Shown here: positions 1 through 8,605 of the stretch, piece by piece | Layout of the letters: each line of letters opens with the position of its first letter | Numbering within the stretch: the first letter of the stretch is position 1 | Assembly: GCF_003003075.1 (NCBI RefSeq) | Contig: NZ_PVTX01000003.1 | Coordinates: forward strand, 242,413-306,412 | Direction: 5' to 3' | Source of the DNA: Isoptericola halotolerans | GTDB taxonomy: Bacteria > Actinomycetota > Actinomycetes > Actinomycetales > Cellulomonadaceae | DNA length: 64,000 nt | Translations under genes and position numbers: made by a program | The notes under the pieces: model-generated | Database searches by the model: none | What the model saw: only the letters and a program-made list of their open reading frames with translations | What the model was told of the DNA's origin: nothing

Positions 1-653
1 TGGCCCGGTCGGGCGCCGTCGTGGGTGCCGGGGCGGCCAAGCTGGCGCCGTACGCGACGGGCGACGCGGCGACCACCCAGCTGGTGGCGGCCGGGCAGGT
101 GCTCTCGGTCGCGGCCCTCCTCGCGACCGGCTTCGCCGCGGCGGCGGCGTTCGCCCAGCCGTTGGCCGACGGCCGCGCCGGGGCGTACTTCGGGCTCGCG
201 ACGCCGCGCTCGACGGTGGCGCTGGCCCGCTGCCTGGTGCTGCTCGGCTGGGCCGCGGCGTGCGCGGCAGGGGCGGTCCTGCTGGCGGTGGCGGCGTCCG
301 CCGTGCCATCGGCCGGGCTGGGCGCCGAGGCGTGGGCCGCGGGGGGCCGGGCCCTGGTGGCCGGCCTGCTCGCCGCGGGGCTCGCGCTGCCCTTCGGCGC
401 GGTGGCGACGGCGACCCGGAGCCCGCTGGCGACGGTGGGCGCGCTGATCGGCGTCGTGGCGGTGACCCAGATGGTGGTCCTGGTGGGCGGCGGCGCCTGG
501 TTCCCGTACGCGGTGCCGTCGCTGTGGACGGGCATGGGCGGTCCGGCCGCCGCGTCCGCCGTCGGGCCGGTCGGGCTGTTGCTGGCGGCGGCGGCGGTGC
601 CGGTCGGCCTCGCTGTCGTCGCCTGGCAGTGGCGCCGGCTCACCGACGTCTGA
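1..653 (+). CDS. ABC-2 type transporter permease, C-terminal part (5' end outside window)
   Basis: The reading frame is open from base 3, so the gene starts before the window; the GTG at 21 is only an internal codon. About 216 residues are visible. They consist almost entirely of hydrophobic Ala/Val/Leu/Gly segments, with five or six likely membrane helices and a short basic tail ending WQWRRLTDV. The pattern, including a WFPYAVPSLWTG-like loop before the last helix, resembles permeases of bacitracin-type or other ABC-2 exporters, which pair with a separate ATPase. That ATPase would lie upstream, outside the window. The substrate cannot be judged from this part. The stop is followed within four bases by the promoter of the next gene. 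Confidence 0.6.
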   Translation, partial: ARSGAVVGAGAAKLAPYATGDAATTQLVAAGQVLSVAALLATGFAAAAAFAQPLADGRAGAYFGLATPRSTVALARCLVLLGWAAACAAGAVLLAVAASAVPSAGLGAEAWAAGGRALVAGLLAAGLALPFGAVATATRSPLATVGALIGVVAVTQMVVLVGGGAWFPYAVPSLWTGMGGPAAASAVGPVGLLLAAAAVPVGLAVVAWQWRRLTDV

Positions 654-656
654 GCG

Positions 657-698
657 TTGACGGCACTGCGTGCGCGCCCTAGTGTTTAATCGATTCAA
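657..698 (+). promoter_or_regulatory. Sigma-70-like promoter with LacI-like operator for the acetylesterase gene
   Basis: TTGACG (657-662), a 17-bp spacer and TAGTGT (680-685) form a good -35/-10 pair. Immediately downstream, TTTAATCGATTCAA (685-698) is a near-palindrome centred on CG, the form typical of LacI-family operators. It would cover the transcription start. A related sequence sits on the start of the beta-galactosidase gene at 22414-22427. Confidence 0.6.
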
Positions 699-717
699 CC
701 AGCCACCCGGAGGACCG

Positions 718-1431
718 ATGACGATCCACCTCGCGGGCGACTCGACCGTCGCCCCCACCGACCACGGCGCCACCTCGGGCCACCCGGAGGTCCCGCTGCT
801 GGGCTGGGGCGACGAGCTCGCCGCGCTGCTGGACGACGACGTCCGGAACCTGGCGATCGGCGGCGCCACCACCAGGTCGTTCCGCGACGAGGGCCACTGG
901 GACCGCGTGACCGAGGCGTTGCGGCCGGGCGACACCGTGATCATCCAGTTCGGTCACAACGACCAGAAGGACCCGGCCGAGCTGGCCGCCGAGGGCGGGT
1001 ACCGCCGTCGGCTCACCGAGTTCGTCACCGAGGTGCGCGACGCCGATGCCCGCCCCGTCCTGGCCACCAGCGTCGAGCGCCGCTGGTTCGCCGACGACGG
1101 GTCGCTGCGCTGGTCGCACGGGTCCTATCCCGCCACCGTGCGCTCCCTCGGCAAGGAGCTCGACGTCCCGGTCATCGACCTGACCGTCTTCACCCGGTGG
1201 CTGTACGCCTGGCTCGGCGAGGCGGCGTCGGCCGCGCTGTTCCCGCACGGCGCCGCCGCGCAGGCGGGGCTGGCCGTCGACGACGCCCTGGCGAACGACA
1301 ACACCCACTTCACCACCGCGGGCGCCCGGTACGTGGCCCGGTACGTCGCCGAGGCGCTCGTCTCGATCGACGGCGTGCACGACGGCACGGAGCCGATGGG
1401 CGCGGCGATCATGGCGGCGCAGCAGGGCTGA
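718..1431 (+). CDS. SGNH-family rhamnogalacturonan acetylesterase-like hydrolase
   Basis: A 237-aa enzyme that probably removes acetyl groups from pectic polysaccharide. The SGNH blocks are visible: GDST with nucleophile Ser9, GHND (79-82) with the oxyanion Asn, and DNTH with Asp194 and His197 near the C-terminus. The overall pattern, with a long FGHNDQKD stretch, matches the rhamnogalacturonan acetylesterase (CE12) type rather than ordinary lipases. No signal peptide is seen, so it may act on imported oligosaccharides. ATG 718 is preceded by GGAGG at 709-713, which decides the start. A promoter and LacI-like operator lie directly upstream. The 3' end overlaps the convergent LysR gene by 23 bp. 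Exact substrate is inferred. Confidence 0.8.
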   Translation: MTIHLAGDSTVAPTDHGATSGHPEVPLLGWGDELAALLDDDVRNLAIGGATTRSFRDEGHWDRVTEALRPGDTVIIQFGHNDQKDPAELAAEGGYRRRLTEFVTEVRDADARPVLATSVERRWFADDGSLRWSHGSYPATVRSLGKELDVPVIDLTVFTRWLYAWLGEAASAALFPHGAAAQAGLAVDDALANDNTHFTTAGARYVARYVAEALVSIDGVHDGTEPMGAAIMAAQQG

Positions 1432-2314
1432 CCGCGGCCGGTCCGCTCGCGTCACCCACCAGGTCCACGAACGCCAGGGCGGCCGGGCTCGGGTTCAGGT
1501 CGCTCCACGCGAGGTGCTGCACCCGCGACGGGCCGCGCGACACCCGCAGCACGACCACGCCCTCGGCGCCGGCGACCACCCGTTCGGGCAGCATGACCAC
1601 CGCGAGACCTTCCCGGACGAGCCCCAGCAGCAGGTCCGTCGTCGGCGCCTCGAAGGCGACCTCGCGCCGCAGCCCGGCCGCGGTGAAGGCGCGGTCGCTC
1701 TGCGCCCTGCCCGGCGACCCGGCCGGGAAGTCGGCGAACGTCTCGTCCGCGAGCGCCGCGAGATCGACGCGCACCCTCCCGGCCAGCGCGTGTCCGGCAC
1801 CGACCACGGCCACCAGCCGCTCCCGCGCCAGCTCCCGGTGCCGGACGCCCGACGGCGGCACGTCGGCCGGCAGGCCGAGCACCGCGACGTCGAGCTCCCC
1901 CGCGCGCACCGCCGTCACGAGCGCGTCGCTGGCCGCGACGCGCAGCGACACCGCGACCTGGGGGTGGGCGGACCGGAACGCACGGAGCGTGGCCGGCACG
2001 TCGAGGGCCGTCACCGTCGGGATGACGCCGAGCCGGAGGGTCCCGCGCACCTGACCGGCGGCGGCGGCCGCGTCCACCGCGGCGCGCTCCGCGGCGCCCA
2101 GCGCGAGCCGCGCCGAGGCCAGGAACGTCTCCCCTGCGGCCGTGATCTCGACCCGCCGGCTCGTGCGGGCGAACAGCCGGACCCCCAGCTCCCGCTCGAG
2201 CGCCGCCACCTGGTGGCTGAGCGCCGACTGCACGACGAAGCACCGCTCGGCGGCCCGGGTGAAGCTCCCCGTCTCCGCGACCGCGACGACGTACCGCATC
2301 TGCTGCAGCTCCAT
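1409..2314 (-). CDS. LysR-family transcriptional regulator
   Basis: A 301-aa protein. Residues 1-60 form the winged helix-turn-helix of LysR regulators (MRYVVAVAETGSFTRAAERC, then SALSHQVAALERELG), followed by a substrate-binding domain from about residue 90. The start MELQQMRYV was chosen because the upstream extension lacks the family pattern. It is divergently transcribed from the EamA transporter gene with 79 bp between the starts, and an ATCGT-N5-ACGAT inverted repeat lies in that gap. The usual LysR arrangement predicts that it controls the transporter and itself in response to an unknown small molecule. Its end overlaps the convergent acetylesterase gene. Confidence 0.9.
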   Translation of the reverse strand: MELQQMRYVVAVAETGSFTRAAERCFVVQSALSHQVAALERELGVRLFARTSRRVEITAAGETFLASARLALGAAERAAVDAAAAAGQVRGTLRLGVIPTVTALDVPATLRAFRSAHPQVAVSLRVAASDALVTAVRAGELDVAVLGLPADVPPSGVRHRELARERLVAVVGAGHALAGRVRVDLAALADETFADFPAGSPGRAQSDRAFTAAGLRREVAFEAPTTDLLLGLVREGLAVVMLPERVVAGAEGVVVLRVSRGPSRVQHLAWSDLNPSPAALAFVDLVGDASGPAAVSPAAPP

Positions 2315-2320
2315 CCATCT

Positions 2321-2335
2321 ATCGTCACTCACGAT
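2321..2335. promoter_or_regulatory. Candidate LysR operator in divergent promoter region
   Basis: ATCGT-CACTC-ACGAT is a perfect 5-bp inverted repeat with 5-bp spacing. It contains the T-N11-A form of LysR recognition sites and lies 7 bp upstream of the LysR start codon, facing the EamA gene. Confidence 0.5.
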
Positions 2336-2393
2336 CGAAGCAGTGACAAGCATGTGTTGGACTCATGGCTGGTGCCGGGAGCACGGTGGGTCC

Positions 2394-3371
2394 ATGACCA
2401 CCACCACCTCGCCGTCGGGCACGGCCGCTCCCTTCCCGGCGTCAGCACCGCCCGCCGCGGCGCGCCTCGGCACCACGGCGCTCACCGCTCTCACGCCGGT
2501 CGTGTGGGGCACCACCTACCTCGTCACCACCGAGCTGCTCCCCGCGGGCCACCCGCTGTTCGCCGCCGCGGCGCGCGCGCTGCCCGCCGGGCTGCTCGCC
2601 CTGGCGCTGACGCGGGTGCTGCCCCGCGGTGCGTGGTGGTGGCGGGCCGCGGTCCTCGGGGTGCTCAACATCGGCGCGTTCTTCCCGCTGCTCTTCGTGG
2701 CCGCGCAGCGGCTGCCCGGGGGCGTGGCGGCCACCATGGGGGCGGCCACCCCGTTCGTCGTCGCGGTCCTCTCCGTCGTCGTGCTCGGCGAACGGTGGTC
2801 GCGGTGGCGACTCACCTGGGGCGGGGTCGGCGTCGTCGGCGTCGGGTTCGTCGTCCTCGGCCCCGACGCCGGCCTCGACGTGGTCGGGGTCCTTGCCGGC
2901 CTGGGCGGTGCCGCCGTCATGGCGCTCGGCGTCACGCTCACCAAGAAGTGGGGTCGCCCGCCGGGCGTCGGCCCGATGGCGTTCGCGGGGTGGCTGCTCA
3001 CCGCGGGCGGGCTCGCCCTGCTCCCGCTCGCGCTGCTCGACGGTGTCCCCGCGCAGGTCGACGCCCCGGCGCTGGGCGGCTACCTGTGGCTCGGGATCGT
3101 CGGCGGGCTCGTGGCCTACACCCTCTGGTTCGCCGGCATCCGCCGGCTGTCCGTGACCGCGGTGGCGTTCCTCGGCCTGCTGTCGCCCCTGACGGCGGCC
3201 GCCCTGGGGGCCGTGGTGCTCGGGCAGTCGCTGGACCCGCTGCAGGTCCTCGGGTTCGCCCTGGCGCTGCTGGCGATGGCCGCGGGGCAGATCGTGCCGC
3301 GGCGGCGGGCCAGGGCGTCGGTCACCCGCGCGGACGAGCCGTGCCGGCTCACTCCCGGGCGCGCAGCCTGA
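2394..3371 (+). CDS. EamA/DMT-family transporter
   Basis: A 325-aa membrane protein with about ten hydrophobic helices in two EamA repeats (first near residues 25-155, second near 170-300). It starts with the typical TPVVWGTTYLVTTELLP segment and contains GAATPFVVAVLSVVVLGERW. Such proteins usually export amino acids, nucleosides or other metabolites. ATG 2394 is chosen because it puts the first helix near the N-terminus. It faces the LysR gene, which is likely its regulator. The C-terminal tail is basic and cytoplasmic, and the last 23 bp overlap the convergent pirin gene. Substrate unknown. Confidence 0.85.
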   Translation: MTTTTSPSGTAAPFPASAPPAAARLGTTALTALTPVVWGTTYLVTTELLPAGHPLFAAAARALPAGLLALALTRVLPRGAWWWRAAVLGVLNIGAFFPLLFVAAQRLPGGVAATMGAATPFVVAVLSVVVLGERWSRWRLTWGGVGVVGVGFVVLGPDAGLDVVGVLAGLGGAAVMALGVTLTKKWGRPPGVGPMAFAGWLLTAGGLALLPLALLDGVPAQVDAPALGGYLWLGIVGGLVAYTLWFAGIRRLSVTAVAFLGLLSPLTAAALGAVVLGQSLDPLQVLGFALALLAMAAGQIVPRRRARASVTRADEPCRLTPGRAA

Positions 3372-4344
3372 CGGTCGGCAGGGGTGGAGCGGGCAGCGCT
3401 GGCGGCTGGTCCGGTGGGAAGGGCCCGAACAGTGCCGGCGCTCCCGCGTCCCGAGGGTCGGCGGGCTCGAACCCGAGCTCCGCCTGGTAGCGGCGGCGGA
3501 ACTCGACGATCTCGTCGTGATCACGCCCGACGAAGTTCCACCACATCACGATCTGCTCGTCCAGCGGCACACCGCCCAGGAGGACGACCCGCCCACCCGC
3601 GGCTCCCGCGGCGATGGTCAACGACTCCGACCCCGGTGGGACGTACGCCAGGGACCGGTGCTCGACGGCGGTCGAGTCCACCACGACGTCGTCGCTCTCG
3701 GCGAGCACCGCGTGCTCGAGGTCGGCGCGGACGTCCAGCCGCACGGAGGCGCCGGGATCGAGCACCAGCTCGGCGCCGAGCAGGTCAGGTGTGCGCGTCT
3801 CGACCGGCGACACCGAGCCCAGGAGCTCACCGAGGAACACCCGTGCCGTCGCCCCGGGCAGCGCGACGGGCTCCGGGGTGTAGCGCACGAACGCGTTCTC
3901 GCCGTGACGGGTCTCCTCGGGCAGGGCGTACCAGAGCTGCACGCCGTGCAGCACGCTGGTCCCCGGGTCGCTGATCTCCTGGTGGGTGATGCCGCGCCCC
4001 GCGATCATCAGGTTGAGCGAGCCCGGGACGATCGACGCCGCGTTCCCGCCGGAGTCCAGATGGTTCACGCTCCCCGTGAACAGCCAGGACACCGTGGCCA
4101 GCCCGGTGTGCGGGTGTCGTGGCACCAGCATGCCGCCGGTGTCCGCGACGTCGTCAGGACCGAAGTGGTCCAGGAAGCACCACGCCCCCACCAACGACCG
4201 CTTCCGCTGGGGCAGCGTGCGGTACACGTTCATGGCGCGCGGTCCGCCGAGGGCGACGGGGCGGGCCTCGAGGACCTGGACGGCGGCGTGCGATCCGCCG
4301 GGACCGAGGAGCTCCAGCTCGGGGCGGCTGTCGAGGTTGGTCAT
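3349..4344 (-). CDS. Pirin family protein
   Basis: A 331-aa bicupin of the pirin family. The N-terminal cupin carries the metal-binding set: PRHPHTGLATVSWLFTG (two His) and GITHQEISDP (His and Glu). A C-terminal pirin domain follows, with FVGRDHDEIVEFRRRYQ. Some bacterial pirins have quercetinase activity and others modulate metabolic enzymes; the role here is unknown. Its start codon overlaps the stop of the CxxC peroxidase-like gene by 4 bp, so the two are one operon read away from the large LuxR-type regulator. The operon promoter carries the recurrent 23-bp motif. Confidence 0.9.
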   Translation of the reverse strand: MTNLDSRPELELLGPGGSHAAVQVLEARPVALGGPRAMNVYRTLPQRKRSLVGAWCFLDHFGPDDVADTGGMLVPRHPHTGLATVSWLFTGSVNHLDSGGNAASIVPGSLNLMIAGRGITHQEISDPGTSVLHGVQLWYALPEETRHGENAFVRYTPEPVALPGATARVFLGELLGSVSPVETRTPDLLGAELVLDPGASVRLDVRADLEHAVLAESDDVVVDSTAVEHRSLAYVPPGSESLTIAAGAAGGRVVLLGGVPLDEQIVMWWNFVGRDHDEIVEFRRRYQAELGFEPADPRDAGAPALFGPFPPDQPPALPAPPLPTVRLRARE

Positions 4345-4838
4345 CGGACGAGCGCTCCCTCGTGGTCACGCGGCCGCACCGGGTGCCCGCTGAGGACGGA
4401 GATCGTGTTGAACGCGTTGATCGCGACGGCCACCCACTCGGCGGCCGCGAACGTCGCGTCGCCGAGGACGGCCCGGGCGCCGGACAGCTCGGCAGCGGCC
4501 CCGTCGTCGAGCGGGAGGACCGTCGCGGCCTCGGCCACGGCGAGCACGGCCCGTTCGCGGTCGCCGAGCACGCCCGTCTCTCGCCAGGCCGGCAGGAGGT
4601 CGAGCTGCTGCTGCGGGACGCCGGCCTCCCTCGCTTCCCGTGAGTGGAGGTCCAGGCAGAACGAGCAGCCGTTGAGCTGCGACGCACGCACCTTGATGAG
4701 CTCGGACTCCTGCGCAAGGAGCCCGCGCTCCTCGGCTGCCGCACGGACAACCGCCGAGAAGGCCACCACGGCGCGCCATGCCTCGGGCACGGCTTTGTCC
4801 AGGAACGGGCGCCTGGACGGTTCGGCGAGCTCACTCAT
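4341..4838 (-). CDS. Carboxymuconolactone decarboxylase / AhpD-like protein
   Basis: A 165-aa helical protein with the AhpD-type redox motif Cys58-Ser-Phe-Cys61 followed by His65 in NGCSFCLDLHSREA. Family members reduce peroxides or act as thiol-disulphide partners. The start MSELAEPSRR at 4838 is preferred over an upstream TTG in frame. With the motif-defined -10 at 4847-4852, the transcript would begin within two or three bases of this ATG, so the mRNA may be leaderless. It is translationally coupled (ATGA) to the pirin gene. Oxidative or electrophile stress is the natural context. Confidence 0.85.
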   Translation of the reverse strand: MSELAEPSRRPFLDKAVPEAWRAVVAFSAVVRAAAEERGLLAQESELIKVRASQLNGCSFCLDLHSREAREAGVPQQQLDLLPAWRETGVLGDRERAVLAVAEAATVLPLDDGAAAELSGARAVLGDATFAAAEWVAVAINAFNTISVLSGHPVRPRDHEGALVR

Positions 4839-4852
4839 GGCACGACTCAAGA

Positions 4853-4875
4853 CCGTGTTCCCTGCACAGGGTCAA
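4853..4875 (-). promoter_or_regulatory. Recurrent TTGACC promoter motif, copy A
   Basis: Read on the minus strand: TTGACCCTGT, six bases, AACACGG. TTGACC would serve as the -35 element, and TCTTGA (4847-4852) as a poor -10 17 bp on. It matches four other sites in the window (copies B-E) and serves the peroxidase-like/pirin operon, divergent from the LuxR-type regulator gene. Confidence 0.55.
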
Positions 4876-5006
4876 GCCCACGCCTCGCAGCGGCGCACCC
4901 GTCCGTTGGTAACGTCTGACTGAGCCCTGTGCTCGGCGTCGGTGGGGACGACGTGGCCGTCCCCCGGGCAGCCCGCCCGATGCCGTATGACCGAGGAGAA
5001 CAACCG

Positions 5007-7757
5007 ATGCACCTCGTCGGAAGAACGTCGGAGCTCCAGGCCGTCGAGCAGGTCCTGGGCGAGGCTCTCTCCGGGCGGAGCCGAGCGCTCGTCGTCCTGG
5101 GAGAGGCGGGCATCGGTAAGACGGCCCTGCTCGACCATGCCGCCGACGTGGCCGCACCGGCCGGGTTCACCGTGGTGCGCGTCGTCGGGCACGAGTCCGA
5201 GCAGCAGCTGGCGTTCGCAGGGCTCCACCAGCTGTGCGCGCCGCTGATGGAGCATGCGCACGTGCTGCCCACCCCCCAGCGGACCGCCCTGGACGTCGCG
5301 CTGGGCAGAGGGTCCGGCCCGACCCCGGACCTCTTCCTCGTCGGGCTCGCCACGCTCTCGCTGCTCGCCGAGAGCGCCGAGCACGGGCCGCTGCTCTGTC
5401 TCGTGGACGACGGGTCGCTGCTCGACGTCGCCTCGGCGCAGGTCATCGCGTTCGTCGCACGGCGGCTCGCCGCCGAGAGACTGGCCCTGATCATCGCCAC
5501 CCGAGAGCTCACCGACGAGCGGGGATCGCACTTCGCAGGTCTCCGTTCCCACACGATCCACCCCCTCGGGGACTCCGACGCCCGAGCCCTGCTGGCATCG
5601 ACCGTCCGCACGCCGATCGGCGACGTCCTGAGAGACCGGGTGGTCGCCGAGGCTCGGGGCAACCCGCTCGCGCTGCTCGAGCTGCCCCGGACCGCCAGAG
5701 CGAGTCAGCTGGCGAGCGAGCTGGCGGTGCCCGTGCCCCTGACGGCGCCTCGCCGCGTCGAGGAGGCCTATCGCCAGCGTGCTGCAGCGCTACCGCAGGA
5801 CTCCCGACGACTGCTGCTCGTCGCCACGGCGGAGCCGACGGGCGACCCGGTGCTGCTCTGGGCGGCCGCCGCGCACCTCGGCATCCGGCCCGACGCCGCC
5901 GCTGCGGCGGAGGATGCCGGCCTGCTCGAGATCGGGTCCAGGGTGAGCTTTCCGCACCCCCTCGCTCGGTCAGCCGTCTACGGCGGGGCCCACCCGGCCG
6001 ACCGCCGCCAGGCGCACGACGCGCTCGCGCACGCCGTCGACACCCGGACCGACCCCGATCGTCGTGCCTGGCACCGCGCGAACGCGATCCTCGGGACCGA
6101 CGAGACGGTCGCGGCCGAGTCGGTCGCCGCGGCCGAACGAGCGATCGCCCGGGGCGGTTTCGCGGACGCGGCGGCGCTGCTGGAGAGGGCCACGGAGCTC
6201 ACCCCCGACCCCGGCGTGCGGGCAGGGCGGGCGATCCTCGCCGCGCAGGCCATGCACGAGGCAGGCGCGCCGGACCAGGCGCTGCGCCTGCTGGCCGTCG
6301 CGGAGGAAGGCTCGCTGGACGACCTCGATCGCGCGCGGGTCTCCCTGTACCGGGCGATGATCGACTTCGACACGACGTCCGGGGACGGGGCACCCGCTCG
6401 TCTCCTGGAGGCGGCCGAGACGCTCGCACCTCTCGACCCCGCCCGGTCGCGGGAGGCCTACCTGCTCGCCCTGAACAGCGCAGTCGTCGTCGGTGGCGCG
6501 CCCGGCCACGTCAGCGCCGAGGACGTCGCCGCGGCCGCGAGGCACGCCCCGGCCCCGCTCAGCCCGCCCGAGCCGGCCGACCTCCTCCTCGACGCGCTGG
6601 TCAGCGCCTACACGAACGGTCTCGCGGACGCCGTCACCGAGATCGGCCACGCGTTGTCGGCGTTCGAGCCGTACGACCCGGCCGGCGAGGGCCCGCTGCA
6701 CGAACGCACCGGCCGGTGGCTCGTGCTCGCGGCCCGCACCGCCGGCGCGGTGCTCGACGACCAGACGACCCATCGCCTCCTGCGCCGCAACGTCGAACGG
6801 GTCCGTGGCGCCGGCTCCCTGACGGCCCTTCCCCCGGCGCTCATCCATCTCGCGTGCGTGCTGGTCCTCAGGGGCGACTTCGCGAAGGCCGCGGACCTCG
6901 CCGCCGAGAGCAGGGCCGTCGCCCGGGCCACCGGCGTCGTCCCCCTCGCCTCCGCGGACCTGCTCCTCGCCGCGTGGCGCGGGCGTGAGGACGACGCGAG
7001 CCGGCTCTCGGCGACGTCCGTCGCCGACGACGCCGGCGCGGCCGGCGGTGTCGCGCAGTACGCCCTGGCCGTGTCCCGCAACGCGAGCGGTGACTACGCC
7101 GGAGCCGCCGACGCCGCGGTGCGCGCGAGCCGGTCGCCCGAGCTCTTCGTCCGCAGCCTCGCGCTCCACGAGCTGGCCGAAGGGGCCGTCCGTGGGGCGC
7201 GACGCGACGACGCCCTCCCTGCGTTGCACGAGCTCACCGTCCTGTCCTCCGCGTGCGGGACGCCCATGGCACGTGGCCTCGCCGCCCTGGCTCGGGCGCT
7301 CCTCGTCGACGACAGCGCTGCCGACGCCGGCACTGCCGAGGACCACTACCGCGAGGCGATCGACCAGCTCGGCGCCACCCGCATGGCCGCGCACCTCGCC
7401 CGCGCTCACCTCCTGCACGGCGAGTGGCTGCGCCGCCGCGGCCAGCGCCAGGCTGCGCGCAAGGAGCTCCGCATCGCGCACGAGTCCTTCGTCGCCATGG
7501 GAGCCGCGGTGTTCGCCGAGCGAGCTGCGCGTGAGCTCCGGGCGACCGGGGAGCACCCGCGAGCACACGGCGCAGGGCCGTCCACGGCGCTGACGGACCA
7601 CGAACGTCATATCGCACGGCTCGTGGCGGCCGGAGCGACCTCCCGAGAGGTCGCCGCCGAGCTCTTCCTGAGCCCTCGCACGATCGAGGCCCACCTGCGC
7701 AACATCTACCGCAAGCTCGGCATCACCTCCCGTCGCCAGCTCCGTGAGCTGCTCTGA
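5007..7757 (+). CDS. Large ATP-binding LuxR-family (LAL-type) transcriptional regulator
   Basis: A 916-aa regulator. An N-terminal AAA/STAND ATPase has Walker A GEAGIGKT (residues 32-39) and Walker B-like LLCLVDDGSLLD. The middle is a long Ala-rich, TPR-like helical region, and the C-terminal 55 residues form a LuxR helix-turn-helix (LTDHERHIARLVAAGATSRE, then SPRTIEAHLRNIYRKLG). The family usual DDAQWLD Walker B is changed to DDGSLLD, but both acidic residues are kept. ATG 5007 follows GAGGAG with good spacing. It is divergent from the peroxidase-like/pirin operon. It is the best local candidate to read the recurrent TTGACC motif, but that link is inference. Confidence 0.9.
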   Translation: MHLVGRTSELQAVEQVLGEALSGRSRALVVLGEAGIGKTALLDHAADVAAPAGFTVVRVVGHESEQQLAFAGLHQLCAPLMEHAHVLPTPQRTALDVALGRGSGPTPDLFLVGLATLSLLAESAEHGPLLCLVDDGSLLDVASAQVIAFVARRLAAERLALIIATRELTDERGSHFAGLRSHTIHPLGDSDARALLASTVRTPIGDVLRDRVVAEARGNPLALLELPRTARASQLASELAVPVPLTAPRRVEEAYRQRAAALPQDSRRLLLVATAEPTGDPVLLWAAAAHLGIRPDAAAAAEDAGLLEIGSRVSFPHPLARSAVYGGAHPADRRQAHDALAHAVDTRTDPDRRAWHRANAILGTDETVAAESVAAAERAIARGGFADAAALLERATELTPDPGVRAGRAILAAQAMHEAGAPDQALRLLAVAEEGSLDDLDRARVSLYRAMIDFDTTSGDGAPARLLEAAETLAPLDPARSREAYLLALNSAVVVGGAPGHVSAEDVAAAARHAPAPLSPPEPADLLLDALVSAYTNGLADAVTEIGHALSAFEPYDPAGEGPLHERTGRWLVLAARTAGAVLDDQTTHRLLRRNVERVRGAGSLTALPPALIHLACVLVLRGDFAKAADLAAESRAVARATGVVPLASADLLLAAWRGREDDASRLSATSVADDAGAAGGVAQYALAVSRNASGDYAGAADAAVRASRSPELFVRSLALHELAEGAVRGARRDDALPALHELTVLSSACGTPMARGLAALARALLVDDSAADAGTAEDHYREAIDQLGATRMAAHLARAHLLHGEWLRRRGQRQAARKELRIAHESFVAMGAAVFAERAARELRATGEHPRAHGAGPSTALTDHERHIARLVAAGATSREVAAELFLSPRTIEAHLRNIYRKLGITSRRQLRELL

Positions 7758-7790
7758 GGCGGCGCCCGGCCCTCGACCGACGCCCCGGCC

Positions 7791-7813
7791 TTGACCCTGT
7801 GGTCGGCACACAC
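7791..7813 (+). promoter_or_regulatory. Recurrent TTGACC promoter motif, copy B
   Basis: TTGACCCTGT, six bases, CACACAC, located 60 bp upstream of the alpha/beta hydrolase start. It agrees with the other copies in TTGACC-S-TGT and the CACA block. Confidence 0.5.
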
Positions 7814-7872
7814 CGTTGGCTGGGGTGTGAGGTGCACCACACCCCCGGTGCGCCGCGGACCGAAGGAGCATC

Positions 7873-8595
7873 GTGCCCACACCGACCGTCGTGCTGGTCC
7901 ACGGAGCGTTTGCCGACTCGTCGAGCTGGAACGAGGTCATCGCCCGGCTGGACGAGGACGACGTGCCGGTCGTCGCCGTGGCGAACCCGTTGCGTGGCCT
8001 CGCCGACGACGCGCGCTACCTGTCGGACGTCCTGGACGCGGTTCCGGGAGAGGTCGTCCTCGTCGGGCACTGCTACGGCGGGATGGTGATCACCGAGGCG
8101 GGATCGCGCGACGCCGTCGCCGCGCTGGTCTACGTCTCGGCCTTCGCTCCCGACCACGGCGAGAGCGCCGACGAGCTCGCGCGCCGGTTTCCGGGGAGCA
8201 CGCTCCGCGACGTGGTCTCGGGATACCCGGTCGCCGCGAGCGGGAGGGAGCTCGTCGTCCGGCGCGAGGCGTTCGCCGACCAGCTCGCGGCCGACGTGCC
8301 CGAGGTGCTCGCCGCCGCGATGAGCGCCACGCAGCGCCCGGTGGCGGAGGGCGCGCTGACGGACGTCGTCGTGAGCGCGGTCCCCGCCTGGCGGACACGT
8401 CCGAGCTGGTTCGTCTACGGCGACGCGGACCGGAACATCCCCACGGCCGCGCTGCGGTTCATGGCCGACCGGGCCGGCGCCGTCGTGCGCCGGGTGATCT
8501 GGGACGGGTCGCACGCGCTGGAGGTCTCGCGGCCGGACTCCGTCGCGGACGTCATCCTCGACGCCGTGGCCGCCGTCGCGCGCAGGCCGTTGTAG
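7873..8595 (+). CDS. Alpha/beta hydrolase with Cys in the nucleophile elbow
   Basis: A 240-aa alpha/beta-fold protein. The oxyanion loop HGAFADSSSW lies near residue 10. The nucleophile elbow is GHCYGG (65-70), so Cys67 replaces the usual Ser. The likely acid is Asp in FVYGDADRNIP and the base is His in DGSHALEVSRP. A Cys nucleophile is known in dienelactone hydrolases, but this protein otherwise resembles esterase-like family members that normally read GHSYGG. GTG 7873 is preceded by GAAGGAG. It is followed 10 bp later by the isocitrate lyase-like gene, so the two likely form an operon under motif copy B. Confidence 0.85.
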   Translation: MPTPTVVLVHGAFADSSSWNEVIARLDEDDVPVVAVANPLRGLADDARYLSDVLDAVPGEVVLVGHCYGGMVITEAGSRDAVAALVYVSAFAPDHGESADELARRFPGSTLRDVVSGYPVAASGRELVVRREAFADQLAADVPEVLAAAMSATQRPVAEGALTDVVVSAVPAWRTRPSWFVYGDADRNIPTAALRFMADRAGAVVRRVIWDGSHALEVSRPDSVADVILDAVAAVARRPL

Positions 8596-8605
8596 CGTCA
8601 CGACC

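Noticed and set aside
1409..3371. Two convergent overlaps of exactly 23 bp (acetylesterase/LysR and EamA/pirin)
   Set aside because: Overlaps at gene ends are common in compact actinobacterial genomes; the equal length is probably chance.
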